NCBI GenBank assembly: GCA_025331445.1
Contig: JAIWNE010000048.1
Location: 163,726 to 227,725 of the forward strand
Source of the DNA: Blakeslea trispora
Lineage: Eukaryota; Mucoromycota; Mucoromycetes; Mucorales; Choanephoraceae
Reading direction: 5' to 3'
Length of the DNA stretch: 64,000 nucleotides
Each line of letters starts with the position of its first letter. Positions within the stretch are counted from its first letter, which is position 1. The translations under genes and the position numbers were made by a program. A model generated the notes under the pieces. It saw only the letters and a program-made list of their open reading frames with translations. It made no database searches and had not been told where the DNA came from. Below are positions 22,977 to 34,119 of the stretch, one piece after another.

Positions 22977-24574
22977 ATGTTTGCCGATAAGAAGTCTTCT
23001 CACTCCCCTATTGAATTCCCCATGCAATGGGTCGCCAACATGGATGTTGATGTTCAACCCAAGGCTGCCCGTAAGACCTCTATCATCTGTACCATTGGTC
23101 CCAAGACCAACAAGGTTGAAAAGCTTACTGAATTGATTGATGCTGGTATGAACATTGTTCGTATGAACTTTTCTCACGGTGATTATGATTACCACAAGTC
23201 TGTTCTTGATAATGCTCGTGCTGCTGCTGCTGGTAAGTTGTGGATGATTTGAAAGAAAAAAAAAATTTTTTTTTAATATTATTACCAGCTCGTCCCGATA
23301 AGGTCATTGCTATTGCTCTTGACACCAAGGGTCCTGAGATCCGTACTGGTATGATGGCCAACGATGTCGAAGTTCCTATCACCAAGGGTCACGAAATGAA
23401 CTTCACGACAGATGAAAAGTACATGAACGCTTGTGATGCTGAAAACATGTACGTCGATTACAAGAACTTGCCCAAGGTCATTGAGGTCGGTAAGGCCATC
23501 TATGTAGATGATGGTGTCCTCTCCTTCAAGGTTCTCTCCAAGGGTGAAGACTTTGTTCGTGTTGAAGCTCAAAACAACGGTAAGCTCTGTTCCAAGAAGG
23601 GTGTCAACCTTCCCAAGACTGCCGTCGATCTTCCTGCTCTCTCTGAAAAGGACAAGAACGATCTCCGTTTCGGTGTCGAGAACGGTGTCGACATGATCTT
23701 TGCCTCTTTTATCCGTCGTGCTCAAGATGTCAAGGATATCCGTCGCGTGCTCGGTGAAAAGGGTAAGAACATCAAGATCATCGTCAAGATCGAAAACCAC
23801 CAAGGTATTCTCAACTTTGATGAAATTCTTGCTGAAACTGACGGTGTCATGATTGCTCGTGGTGACATGGGTATTGAAATTCCTTGTGAACGTGTCTTTG
23901 TGGCTCAAAAGATGATGATTGCCAAATGTAACTTGGTGGGTAAGCCTGTTGCTTGTGCTACTCAAATGCTTGAATCCATGACTTATAACCCTCGTCCTAC
24001 CCGTGCTGAAGTCTCTGATGTGGCCAATGCTGTTCTTGATGGTGCTGATCTTGTCATGCTTTCTGGTGAGACCGCTAAGGGTTCATACCCCCTTGAAGCT
24101 GTTCAGACCATGGCTGCCACTTGTGAACTTGCTGAATCCGTCATCTGTTACGCTCCCCTCTTCAACCAACTCCGTGGTTTGACTCCCTGGCCCACTGATA
24201 CCACCGAGACTGTTGCTTGTGCTGCTGTCTCTGCTGCTGCCGAACAAAACGCTGGTGCCATCATCGTCCTCTCCAAGTCCGGTCACTCTGCCCGTCTTGC
24301 CAGTAAGTACAGACCCGCTCAACCTATCATTCTGGTCACTCGTGAAGAACAAACTGCTCGTCAATCTCATCTTCACCGTGGTGTCTTCCCCTTTGTCTAC
24401 ACTGGTGATGTTGCTGCCAAGTGGGATGAAGATGTTGAATCTCGTATCAAGTGGGGTATTCAACAAGGTAAGAAGTCTGGCCTCATCAAGTCCAACGACC
24501 CTGTTGTCATTGTTCAAGGCTGGAAGGGTGGTCTTGGTAACACCAACACTGTCCGTGTCTTGATTGCTCCTTAA
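22977..24574 (+). CDS. PYK1: Pyruvate kinase
   Basis: Two exons, 22977-23232 and 23289-24574, about 513 residues. Family landmarks: [34 protein letters not shown], the active-site signature [18 protein letters not shown] with its catalytic Lys, [23 protein letters not shown] and [10 protein letters not shown]. The C-terminal allosteric domain is present to [11 protein letters not shown]. It converts phosphoenolpyruvate and ADP to pyruvate and ATP in the cytosol. Codon use is strongly biased to C-ending and GGT/CGT-type codons, unlike its neighbours, which marks it as highly expressed. A long antisense ORF (23282-23965) is a by-product of that bias. Confidence 0.97.
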
Positions 24575-25165
24575 ATAAGTTCATTTTTCCATCATTTTTT
24601 TTTCCTTCTCTTTAGAACCTGTAAATTCTTTTTTCTTTCTTTCTTTCTCGCTTATCAATTTCTTTATGCATTTACACAATAAATATACTTCATTGAGGAA
24701 CTTTCTCATATTATTTATCTTACTCTATTTTGTCTTTCAATTTGTATTTTAAAAGCTTTGCATAAATCAAAACAAAAAGAGGCTGCTTCATATTTCTCTG
24801 CTAAAGCAAGTATCCTCAGTATACCCTTCCCCCCTATAAGAACGAGGAGCCACTTACACTGAAGCCCCCTCCCCCCTTCTTTGATATCATCATGGATAAG
24901 CCTAACCTATACTGTTCATGCAATTATTCTCCCCCGTCTCCCCCCTTTTCAAAAATAAGAAGCTGTCTCCAAAAAAAAAAAATGCGCTTCTCCAAAAAAA
25001 AAATGCGCTTCTCCAAAAAAAAATAAAGCAGCCCTCTGTGACTTTTCTGTGACTGGATCTCTTCAACCTACTTTTTTTTTTTTACGAAAAAAAAAAATAA
25101 TTCAACAAAAAAAAAAGGACTGCACCTTCTTTTTTTTCGTTAAAAACTTGATCTTACATACAACA
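24575..25165. other. Intergenic, PYK to NOP15
   Basis: Contains C-runs (CCCCCC at about 24829, 24869, 24943) and a three-copy direct repeat at 24966-25023. CT-rich stretch ahead of NOP15. No gene. Confidence 0.5.
24966..25023. repeat. Three-copy tandem repeat
   Basis: Unit TCTCC, A9-A12, TGCGCTTC, repeated two full times plus a third TCTCC-A9; lies about 140 bp upstream of the NOP15 start. Confidence 0.8.
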
Positions 25166-26142
25166 ATGGCACCTGCAGCTGTGAAATCAAAAAAGGCACC
25201 TGTAAAGAAGACAGCCACTACAAAGAAAGCACAAAAGCCTGCTGCTGAAAAGCCTGCTCCTGTTGCTTCCGATGCTGGATCCAAGAGAAAACATGCCTCA
25301 AGCACCAAGAAGGAAGCTCCTGTCAAGAAAGCAAAGAAGCAACCTGTAAAGGAAAAAGTAAAGGAAGAATCCAGTGAAGACGAAATTGAAATCCCCAACG
25401 AAGAAGAAGAAGAAGAACTTACTGAAGAACAAGAAGAAGCTTTAAGAAAGGAAATCTTGGGTGATATTGCCAGTAGCAGTGAAGGTGAAGATTCTTCTGA
25501 TGAAGAAGATGATATCGACAAGAACGAAGGTGTTGTTTCATTGGAAGGAAAACAGTTGGAACAAAGTAAGGCTGAAACAAAAGACGTTTTTGAAAAGAAA
25601 AAGGCTGCCAAATCAAACAAGGTATATATAAAGAGAGAGAGATACAAAGGGTATTTCTTGCTAACTATATACATATTTAGGCTAATGAAGAAGAAAAGGG
25701 TGTTGTTTATCTCGGTCGTATTCCTCATGGTTTCTATGAAAAGGAGATGAGAGGTTACTTTAGTCAATTTGGTGACATCAGTCGTCTTCGTCTCTCTCGT
25801 AACAAGAAGACCGGTAAGCCCAAGCACTATGCTTTCATTGAATTCCAATCTAGCCAAGTAGCCGAGATTGTTGCTGAAACCATGAACAACTATCTCTTGT
25901 TTGGCCATATGCTCAAGTGTCAAGTCATTCCTGCTGAAAAAGTACATGAGAAATTGTTCAATGGTAGTGATAAGGTCTACAAGCCCATCAACTATGAACT
26001 TCTCAATCGTCAGATTCACAACAAAAAATTGACAGGTGAAAAATTAAGTGCCAAGTGTGAAAAGCTCAAGAAGACTGAAGAAAAGTTACGCAAGGCCATC
26101 AAGGATGCTGATATTGATTATGACTTTCCTGGTTTCTCATAA
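25166..26142 (+). CDS. NOP15: Nucleolar RRM protein NOP15/NIFK-like
   Basis: Two exons, 25166-25621 and 25681-26142. The first 150 residues are Lys/Ala- and Glu-rich, suitable for a nucleolar protein. One RRM follows: RNP2 VVYLGRIPHGF, RNP1 KHYAFIEF, and YLLFGHMLKCQVIP. The C-terminus has the NOP15/NIFK pattern (VHEKLFNG, KPINYELLNRQ, lysine-rich helix, IDYDFPGF). Yeast Nop15 is needed for 60S precursor processing and binds ITS2; same role inferred. The ATG 25166 is chosen because it begins a normal MAPAAVKSKK start; upstream frame is homopolymer. Confidence 0.92.
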
Positions 26143-26307
26143 TATTTTTTTTTTAATTTCATTTCATCATTATACATACACCCCACATTTGTCTATTTTT
26201 TTTTTTTTGTAAAGAGAGAGAGAAAGTTGTAATTTATAATAGTATACACTGAAAATTTGATCCTATAATTCTCTTTTTAAACAAAATACATTTTTTTTCT
26301 TTTGAAT

Positions 26308-27404
26308 CTAGAATCCACCATTCGCTCTACGTTCCTCAGCCATTCTCTTGAACATTTCCATGGTAGCATTTTCTTTTGCTTTATATTCTTCCATCTTGTT
26401 CATAATAGGAGCCAATTTTTGTTCACGTCTTTCTGCATATCTTGCCTCTCTTCTTTCCTTTTGGCGTCTTTCTGCAGCTAATCTGATAGGTTCTTAAGAA
26501 CAGATGCATTGGGCCATTTTTTTTTTTTTTTATTACCTGGATTGAAAATCATCACCACCCATTAAATCAGCTTCTGATAATTCAACATCAGGGCTACGTT
26601 CTCGTTTATGATATGCATTCAGTGCTCTCTTTTTGGCAATAGCAGCTTCACGGCCTGTTTCCTTTGGGGCTACTTCATCCAATATAGCTTCACTTCGCTC
26701 ATGTCTCTTTTTCGATTGATACTTTCGATCCCTCCTTTCCTTTTCCTGTAACTCTTCTCGATCTAGAGAATGGTATTACTCGTTTTTGTTTATTATTTAT
26801 TATGATTATTATTACCTACTGTGTCAGGCATGGTAGGTCCAGATATATGGGTTCTTCTTTTGCCTGCTGCTCTTAATCTATCTTCACCTCGACTTAATCC
26901 TGTCAAACTATCGACTGAATCTCGAACAGAATCCATTTCCATCTTGTCCAGGTTCTTTGCAAAAGACCATTTGTATCTTGTCGAATCAGAGGAATCTAAT
27001 TGAGTTGAATTCAAGCCCTTGTAGTATTTGTCTTGCCAATTAAAAAAAAAAAGAAAGTGAGTTGGGGCAAATACGATCTTTTATCTATTCTACCTTCAAG
27101 CTCATGATGGTTCCATTTTCGAACGAATTTCTTGAAATAATACCGAGCATCTTTTGAGCTGAGTTCATCAAAGTATTTCTGCTTTGATTCTTTCAACCAA
27201 AGCCGAAACTCAGTTGCCTTTTCAAAGTAATCGTCTTGATCGATGCCTAAACAGAAACAACCAAGTTATTATTTCTATAAAGAAAAAGAAACAAGCTGCT
27301 TTACGTTTTATGCTGGATTTTGAAGATGATGGAAAAGATTTGGATCTTTTGTCGCGCTCTTCATCTGATTCATGTCTTCTTTTATGACTTTTATGTGAGC
27401 TCAT
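26308..27404 (-). CDS. Basic coiled-coil nuclear protein, family not named
   Basis: About five exons. The start at 27404 gives MSSHKSHKRRHESDEERDKR, a basic RS-like head. Next: DDYFEKATEFRLWLKESK, YFDELSSKDARYYFKKFVRK, WNHHELEG and DKYYKGL, a pattern I know from a conserved eukaryotic family whose name I cannot give with certainty. Then TRYKWSF, GKRRTHISGPTMPD, and two charged helical segments (AAERRQKERREARYAERREQ; MEEYKAKENATMEMFKRMAE) to the end RRANGGF. It has no enzyme motif. Composition suggests a nuclear, perhaps splicing-related, protein. The last exon (26308 to about 26490) is inferred from frame. Confidence 0.72.
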
Positions 27405-27960
27405 GATCTACAAGAAAAAAAAAAAAGAGTTGAAAGAAATGCTACACAATGTCATTTTAATGGCCGACTTTTTTTTTTTGTCCTTTAAGCAATTTTTCTT
27501 TGATCTTTTTTGGTATGATGGACTGCCCTTTCACTTTCGTATTAAATCCGCCATAACTTTACATAACACTTTTTGATGTTTATTCTTGAGTACCATAAGT
27601 TGGGATTTGTTTATACTAAAGAAAAAAAAAACAGTAGACGAGAACACTCTGTTGAGCCTATTCTTCTATTGTTTGAGAAAGGGGGGGGGCTCCATGTCTT
27701 ACTTAAGCACACATGAAGGAAACGCAGAAAATAATCAAGTAGATACATGTTATTTCAAACCCTTTCTTTGCGTGTATATGTATGCATTTCTTTCTCTCTT
27801 TCTTTAGAACTCAATAGAACGTTTTGAGCCTGAAAATCATAAGGTTTTTTTTTCGCCGTTTATCATCATTTTTTTTTTTCGGCATATAGCTTTTATTTTG
27901 GTATAGTTTAGATGCAATGCAAAAAAAAAAAAAAATATATATATATACTGTGACGTGAAG
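27405..27960. other. Intergenic
   Basis: AT-rich, with G9 at about 27682 and a TATATATATA tract near 27936. A 73-codon ORF at 27586 is not convincing. Confidence 0.5.
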
Positions 27961-28624
27961 TTATACGATATTGAAATAATTGACATGGTTAGGCTTATTT
28001 CTCAACTTTCTGCCTGCAACAAAAAAGAAGGAAGCCAAACCCATCAAAGCTGAAGCAACAGTAAGGACAACCAAATCATAGGCAACAGCATAGAATTGAG
28101 ATTGCATAGCTCGATAAACAACCATTTGAACTTCTTGTTGATTGAGTTGGATTAAAAGGAACCAAGCTAAAAAAGAAGAGAAAAAGTTAGTTTTTTCACA
28201 ATATAATTCCCCCATCTTTATTCCTACCTAAAGTAACCCAAAAGGCATTCAGAAAAATAAAGCCAAAAGTATAAGCATTAAACATATGTTGACGATGCTT
28301 GATTAAAAATTGGTCCTCTTTGTTGTTGCTTTGCTGTGTACTACCATAGTTTGTCGTTTCTTCCGTTTTGCCAGACTTCATTCCTTTGTGTACAATCTTG
28401 TAAAAGAACAAGATGCTGAGTGCACCAATGGCAATGGAACAAGCAAAGAAGATGGAGGGTATAGGTTCATCATCTAGATCAGACATGGTTTTTACTAGCA
28501 CAATACAGGATTTGACACTGTTGAAGATATTGATGGGGAATAATGCTATCATTGAGATCAAAAATGAACTCAACCCAAGCAAGGCACAAATGACACCTAA
28601 TATAGAAAGTACACCCACTGGCAT
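27961..28624 (-). CDS. Four-TM membrane protein, unknown family
   Basis: Two exons joined at VTL-AWF. Start ATG 28624: MPVGVLSILGVICALLGLSS. Hydrophobic segments at about residues 5-30, 55-78, 112-140 and 165-190 predict four TM helices. A polar loop (GKTEETTNYGSTQQSNNKED) lies between TM2 and TM3 and a basic tail ends NYFNIV. I do not recognise a family; the topology is like small fungal endomembrane or plasma-membrane proteins. Confidence 0.65.
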
Positions 28625-29717
28625 TATTATTATTTTTTAAATGAAAGAAAGAGAGAAAGAAAGAGCGGAAACAACTGGTTTAAATACACTTTTTTATGCT
28701 GTTTTACTGATGTTTAAAAAAAAAAGAAAAAAGAAAAGTTTCACCAGCAAAAAAAAAAAAAAAAAGAGTTGTCTCCTATTTCTTTACTTTCTTTTTTTTT
28801 GATGTTCATTGTCATGTTAGTAAAGTTACAAATTTTGCTTTTTACTGCTTAAAATCAATCATGATCCATTTACACTGCTTGATTGATTTTAAGCTGTTTA
28901 AAAGAAAAAAGGACTTTGGTAAGAGTATACAAGTGACTTTATACTTTATAATCAAAGGCAAGTCTTTTTTTTTTTCTGTTGCAAATGTTCTTTCATTTCA
29001 CTCACAAGTTACACAAATCGGTATTCTTATTTTCGCACTGTCATTGATAAAAGACGTGTCACTTACTAAGCCTTTTTTTTTATCTCTTTAAAGGGGCAAG
29101 TGCTTGTCATTAAGATATTGAACTCATAAAATACTAGCAAAAGAAAAAAGTAAACACCCTATGTTTACACCATTTTTCTTTTTCGTATATTCTACTTGAT
29201 CTATCTGCCCTTCTCTTTTGTGTAGTATGTACAGCATTCAAAATAGATAGCCCTTGTTGAGTTGATTGTCTATTGGCTAATAAGATCAAGTACACGGTCA
29301 ATGAAAGAATGGGTTCAATTCTGAGCAAAAAAATTGAAATGATGGCTGTGCATTCACTTGGATGCTGTTCAATAAGAGCATTACTTAAGAAAATGATGAA
29401 TTTCTCTCTAAGGAACTAAAGACTTTAGAGTACATCAATAACTTGTCACATACTCATGGATTCAATAGATTTTCTTGATCTTCAAACACACAAAAATACC
29501 AACATTGTATAGTATTCACTGGAATATTGAGTAATAAAAAAAAAGAGGCTATAGAACAGAAGAAAGCAATCCTGTTTACTTTGACTAGAAGACTACATTT
29601 CTCAAGAATAGCAACATAATGTGTTTTTTAAAACAAGAGGCATAAATTAAACAAAGGATACACAAGGTCCCTTTTTCTTCCCTTCTTTATATTTTCTATT
29701 TCACATAGTTCACCAGA
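28625..29717. other. Intergenic, divergent promoters
   Basis: 1.1 kb between divergent genes. The one structure I see is a perfect 15-bp hairpin at 28847-28894. Short ORFs are not supported. Confidence 0.5.
28847..28894. repeat. Perfect 15-bp inverted repeat (hairpin)
   Basis: GCTTAAAATCAATCA at 28847-28861 and its exact complement at 28880-28894, with an 18-nt loop. Confidence 0.8.
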
Positions 29718-31254
29718 ATGGTAAAAAAAATAAAAATAAAAAGAATAATATAAAGTCTAACGATGACAACAGGATCTGATCTTATTCCTTCTGGTGTTCT
29801 TTGTGTTGTTTGCTATTGCTGTACTCATCTTGTTGTTTGGTGAATCACCTTCTTTAAAGTAAGCTGTGTGATAGTTGAATTCCCTTGAGCTCATATCAGT
29901 AGACATACAATCATTGGCAAACTTCATTATGGCTTAACACATATCCTTCCATATATCATTCAGTAAGAAAAAGAAAAAGGCCTACAAAAAACATCAAAAC
30001 TGATAGAACGTGATTGAGTCGTACTTTGCTTTTGATACTAGGTCAAGCTAATCTTGATCGAATGAGTCAAACTTGGATTTATTGTTGTGAATCACGTAAC
30101 CCATTTTTACAGGTAAAGAAAAAAAAAAGATATAGAGAATGTACAATGGATCAACAAGACCTTAGGTTGTATTTGTAGTCATGTCATCCGTATCTATTGT
30201 GGGGTTTCTGTACAAGGCATTACCTCATCTTCCTGGTCCTTATGTTGGTTATATTCACATGTAAAGAAAGATAGGTCATGATTTGCCAATTCTTGTCCTA
30301 TTTCACTCATACGGTACATAGGTTTGTCATACCAGCTCAAATCATGAGTTTGTACACAAGTTATTATGTAGCTTGTACTGCTAATCCTGGTATCATCACT
30401 GCTGAAAACCTTCAAGCTCATCTAGATTATTATCCTTATGACCATCTTATTTACAAGCCAAAGCAATGTCAAACCTGTCGTATCCAAAAGTAAGCAGAAT
30501 CGATCAAACATGCATCCTGTAGCTCACTTCTTTTAAAACAAAGACCTGCTCGATCCAAACATTGTTCCATGTGCAAAGCATGTATAGGCAGATTGGATCA
30601 TCACTGTGTTTGGGTCAATCAATGTATTGGAGAAAACAACCAGCGCTATTTCTTTTTGTTTCTAGTGATTTTGATTGAATTTTGTGCCTATGGTGCTTAT
30701 CTATGCTTTCAAGTCTATCGAGGTTTCATCTTGAGCTGGGGTCTTGATCGAGCCTATGTACAAGATCCATTGACAGGTCAACGTAGTCTGATTTCATTCC
30801 CAAGAGCTCTTTTGGTAAGAAGAAAAATTGATGTCAATAGTGTTTGTTGATGATGTTTTGTCAGTATGTACTTCATCATGATAGGGTCATTGGTGCTATT
30901 GGTATCTTGGGTGCTGTTGTGTCTGTTGTTGTGTTTATCTTCTTTTTATACCAGTAAAGTATAAAGAAATTCCTTTATTTAAATGCTCAACATCATCATA
31001 GGCTTTATTTAGCCGCAAGAGGTGTAACCACAAATGAAGCATTCAAATGGGAATTGGTAGAAGATTCAATTGATCGTGGCGAACTCTTTAGACAGACAAT
31101 AGCAGTGGAAGAGGAGAATCATGCTGTCCGAAGAAGGCGGGTTGAACAAAAGAAACAGGAAAAGAGAATAGAAAGTCTAGAGGAAGTTGAAAATATGTAT
31201 GATAAGGGTTTCATCATGAATCTAAAAGAAGTTTTATTTCCTCCTAATTTGTAA
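29718..31254 (+). CDS. DHHC palmitoyltransferase, Swf1-like
   Basis: About nine exons. The first coding exon appears to be the ATG alone (29718-29720) followed by a 52-nt intron; the next exon then reads [18 protein letters not shown], an N-terminal TM helix. Later exons add a second TM pair, the region [18 protein letters not shown], then the DHHC cysteine-rich domain [14 protein letters not shown] and [20 protein letters not shown], further TM helices, and a charged C-terminal tail ending FPPNL. YYPYD, KPxQCxTC and early TMs resemble Swf1, the ER enzyme that palmitoylates SNARE tails. That subfamily call is by eye; the DHHC activity call is firm. Zinc-binding cysteines and catalytic Cys are all present. 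Confidence 0.88.
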
Positions 31255-31340
31255 GATAATAAAAACAGTATAAATAAAAGCCAATCTCTAGTAATTTTTT
31301 TTTTCTTTTCTTTTTCAATATCTATTTTATAAAAAACAAA

Positions 31341-31629
31341 ATGATTGGTATTTGCTGTCTTATTCTTATTATCGTTCTCTTGCCTCCTCTTGGTGTCTTC
31401 TTTATGAGAGGTTGTGGTGCTGATTTCTGGATTAACATGTAAGTTGGATTTAGGGTTATGTATTGGGTTTTCTGATGGCATGTATGTTAGTTGTTTGACC
31501 ATCTTGGGTTATCTTCCTGGTCATATCCATGCTTTCTATGTGCTTGTCAAGGAAAGAGATGAAGGTCGTTTCAGACAAACCGCTTATGTCACTGAGCAAG
31601 GTCAATATGGTGCTGTGCCTCCACAATAA
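31341..31629 (+). CDS. PMP3: PMP3-family plasma-membrane proteolipid
   Basis: Two exons, 31341-31438 and 31491-31629, giving 78 residues. MIGICCLILIIVLLPPLGVF, GCGADFWINI and LTILGYLPGHIHAFYVL are the two TM helices and the conserved motif of the Pmp3/RCI2 family. The C-terminal extension (KERDEGRFRQTA and a Gln-rich end) is longer than in yeast Pmp3 and typical of filamentous fungi. Pmp3 affects membrane potential and salt tolerance. It follows the palmitoyltransferase by 86 bp on the same strand. Confidence 0.95.
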
Positions 31630-31787
31630 GCTAATAACACATACCTCTATACCTAACCTTACTGTAATAATAAAAAAGAGAGTGAATCATTCTACTACTT
31701 ATCACGTCATAAAAAAGTGCTTTGTATTTTGACGTAATGCGCCACATGTGTAAATTGGTAAGCTTCATCTAATTCAAACTCAGTACA

Positions 31788-31961
31788 ATGGAAAAAAAAA
31801 GCTTGGCATTGCTTGTGATTTCTTGTGGCCTTTATCTTATTGTTACAGTCCCTCTGTTTTTTATGTACAAATTGCTAACTTGGACACTCGAATACAAAAT
31901 AAGAATTAGGATGGCTAATCCAGAGCCAACAGAACAAAATAAAGAAAAACACCAAAATTAA
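31788..31961 (+). CDS. Possible 57-residue membrane micropeptide
   Basis: A single-exon ORF of 57 codons with one strong TM helix (about residues 6-30: LALLVISCGLYLIVTVPLFF...), a basic cytosolic-side segment (YKIRIRMANPEP) and a Lys/Gln-rich tail. Its distance from PMP3 (158 bp) leaves room for a promoter. It ends just before the DIRS relic. No family recognised; similar in layout to small assembly factors of membrane complexes, but that is only a guess. Confidence 0.45.
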   Translation: MEKKSLALLVISCGLYLIVTVPLFFMYKLLTWTLEYKIRIRMANPEPTEQNKEKHQN

Positions 31962-31964
31962 AGA

Positions 31965-32775
31965 GTATCCAGTGCATCAAAGAAAGTGTCTTTGTTGGAA
32001 TCGGAGAGATTCAAGTCGTTTGAAGGACAAACAAGCGTGTTGGTGAAGTCAACGACTAAGATGCTCCTGTCGATAATGGTATTCAAAGGGTCTTGGAAGA
32101 GGCCCAGTTGCCCATTATGACAATATCCTCCCCTTAGGGGATGCCAGATTGTCATGCTAGAGAGGAGGCAAATTGACCGCAAAGAGAGAGTCTGGGTTCG
32201 TCTGAAGAAAAGACGGATCACACTTCTTAATCCAAGAGTATACTTGGCGGATCACTGGGGGGCGGACAGAGTTGATAAAGAGTGTGGGAATCGGACAAGA
32301 GGGGACGGCGAGACCGGAAAGCAAGAAAGATTGTGGTAACAGGGGCAAAATCCTCGAGTTAGCATGAGCCTTGACCGTAAAAGACTTGATGATACGTCGA
32401 CGGTTGCGCTTTTCCCTTTGGGTCAAAAGAGAGAGAAGGCTATTGTCATCCGAGACCGAAACAGAAGAAAGAGGGCATTCGATGCAGATCAGATGGCCCG
32501 GAGAAAAACAAGGAATACCCCCCAACAAGAAAGCCAGTTTGGTCTGTAGGTCCGCCCAAAGAAATCAAAGAGTTGGACAAGGAAGCCCAAAAAGTCAATG
32601 GAAGGCTGTATGATAGTGTCTCTATAAAGACGATACCGGTGGTGCCTGCCTGAGTAAGGGGTAGTGATGAAGGGTATTCACAAAATCGCTTTTTTTGCGG
32701 AGAGAGCATCAGGATTCGGGGGGTGTAAATGAGTAACCGCAGAACAAAATAGTTGAATGGTAGACCTAGTAACAT
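31965..32775 (-). pseudogene. DIRS tyrosine recombinase remnant
   Basis: Read across several frameshifts and stops. The best segment has the recombinase C-terminal pattern: conserved hydrophobic DIV, GNW, then H-Y-R-x-E-H, with VDFTNTLV after it. Catalytic residues upstream are not traceable. Confidence 0.55.
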
Positions 32776-32812
32776 TGCAGATCACTCAAAAAAAAGTTGA
32801 CCTAAATGAGTA

Positions 32813-33615
32813 TCATGAAATCCTCGGGTTGCAACGTGATGTTCGTCTGCCCCCATGGAAGGAAACAAACGCTGGCCCCTGGTGATACGAACGGGTTGGT
32901 GGCGTCCGACAAGCGACTTTGCAAAAAGAAGGGTTACGAGCATGGTCATTTAGAAGCTGTGTGATTGAAGCGCGAGCGAATAAGTTCCCACATGGCGAGT
33001 TTCCAAGCTGGATGGGTTCATGGGCCAAGTCGCCTGGGGGGGGGGTGAGGGAAGGTGAATCATCGACTGTAGGAGGGGAGAGCGGCTGAGGGATTGGGAT
33101 GGTAGAGAAACCAGAGCGCGCTCGGGCCACCAAGGAAGTGATCATTGTGACCATAGGAAGCTTGTTCCTGAATGATCTCTTCTGAAGACAGCGGGCGATT
33201 AAAATTCCAAGGTGGGGGAGTTGATAAATGGATGGGCGAAACTGTTTTCATGTGACTGTAAAGGTGTTGGTGTACAGGCTGCCCCGGATCCGGAAGCCAA
33301 GAGACATACCTTGGGCAGTTGTGTCGTGTTCCTGTCGGCAAACAGATCGACGTCGTTTGCGCCTAGATGTTTGTTGGATAGGCCCTGAAAGGGTTGATGG
33401 GGGTGGAATCATTCAATTTGCTCTTCTGATAAAGGACGTCGAGATGGATCATCGGGCAATGGTGTTGTGTACGCCCCTATATGTGATTGGATTGGATGGT
33501 AATACCTCCTCTGAAGGCACCACTTCCAGAGAGTTGTTGCCAACTGCATTAAAGGTATTGTTGGAAACCCCCCTTCTTTGTTGTCCCGTGGTTGTGGTTG
33601 TGCTTGTTCTTTCAT
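32813..33615 (-). pseudogene. DIRS RNase H / methyltransferase-side remnant
   Basis: Three overlapping frames, each partly open, together give the D-LFADR...YVSWLPDP...PPxWN order of DIRS polyproteins, with at least two frameshifts and stops. Confidence 0.55.
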
Positions 33616-33660
33616 TTGCGTGGGCGTATATCATCACCCTTCCGGCTGGGGCAACCTAAT

Positions 33661-34119
33661 AAGTGCCCTTTCTCGCTCAGGGCTCTGCTCTGTTTGCGCA
33701 TTTTTTTCTTAAGCCAACTATTAGGGCCTTTTTTTTTTAGGTTACTTATTCTGCCAATCTTGAAGTTGAAGCATAATAAATGATTGGATAGAACTTAGTT
33801 ATGTGTATTGTACTGCATACCCAGTCTTTGCTAAAAAGAAGGTAAACCATTAAACATTCAATTCTGTTCTATACAAGCAAAATCATTTACTAGATGAACT
33901 AGTAAGATCTCTTCAAACAGTTTCGCTCCATATAGCTTACCTTCGTGCCTAGTCAACAGGGCTTTTCACTAAATAAGTGGATGAGTACATTTGTTTTTTC
34001 TTTTCTGTTAGAAACAAACGAGTCTACAGTACAAATTTATGCTGCAATTAACTTGAGCTTGATGCTAGAATATGCCAATAAAGCACTATTTAAAAGTAAT
34101 ATTTACAGGTTTATTTATA
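33661..34119. other. Intergenic after DIRS relic
   Basis: AT-rich, no structure recognised; may contain more decayed element sequence. Confidence 0.4.

Larger units (their letters stand above)
31965..33660 (-). mobile_element. Degenerate DIRS-like retrotransposon relic
   Basis: A GC-richer block than its surroundings, open in no single frame. Minus-strand fragments match DIRS elements in the right order: the RNase H side at high coordinates (DVDLFADR at about 33331-33355; YVSWLPDP; PPPWNFNRPLS; VTMITSLVARA) and the tyrosine recombinase C-terminus at low coordinates (DIVIMGNWASSKT at about 32090-32126 then EYHYRQEHLSR at about 32055-32090). The reverse transcriptase part is missing. Neither end can be defined. 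DIRS elements are known in Mucorales (Prt1 of Phycomyces). Confidence 0.62.

Noticed and set aside
23282..23965. 227-codon antisense ORF over pyruvate kinase
   Set aside because: Shadow of the strongly biased PYK codons; composition Asp/Thr/Leu-rich without sense.
25102..26019. 305-codon antisense ORF over NOP15
   Set aside because: Phe/Ser-rich mirror of a Lys/Glu-rich coding region; runs through the intron of NOP15.
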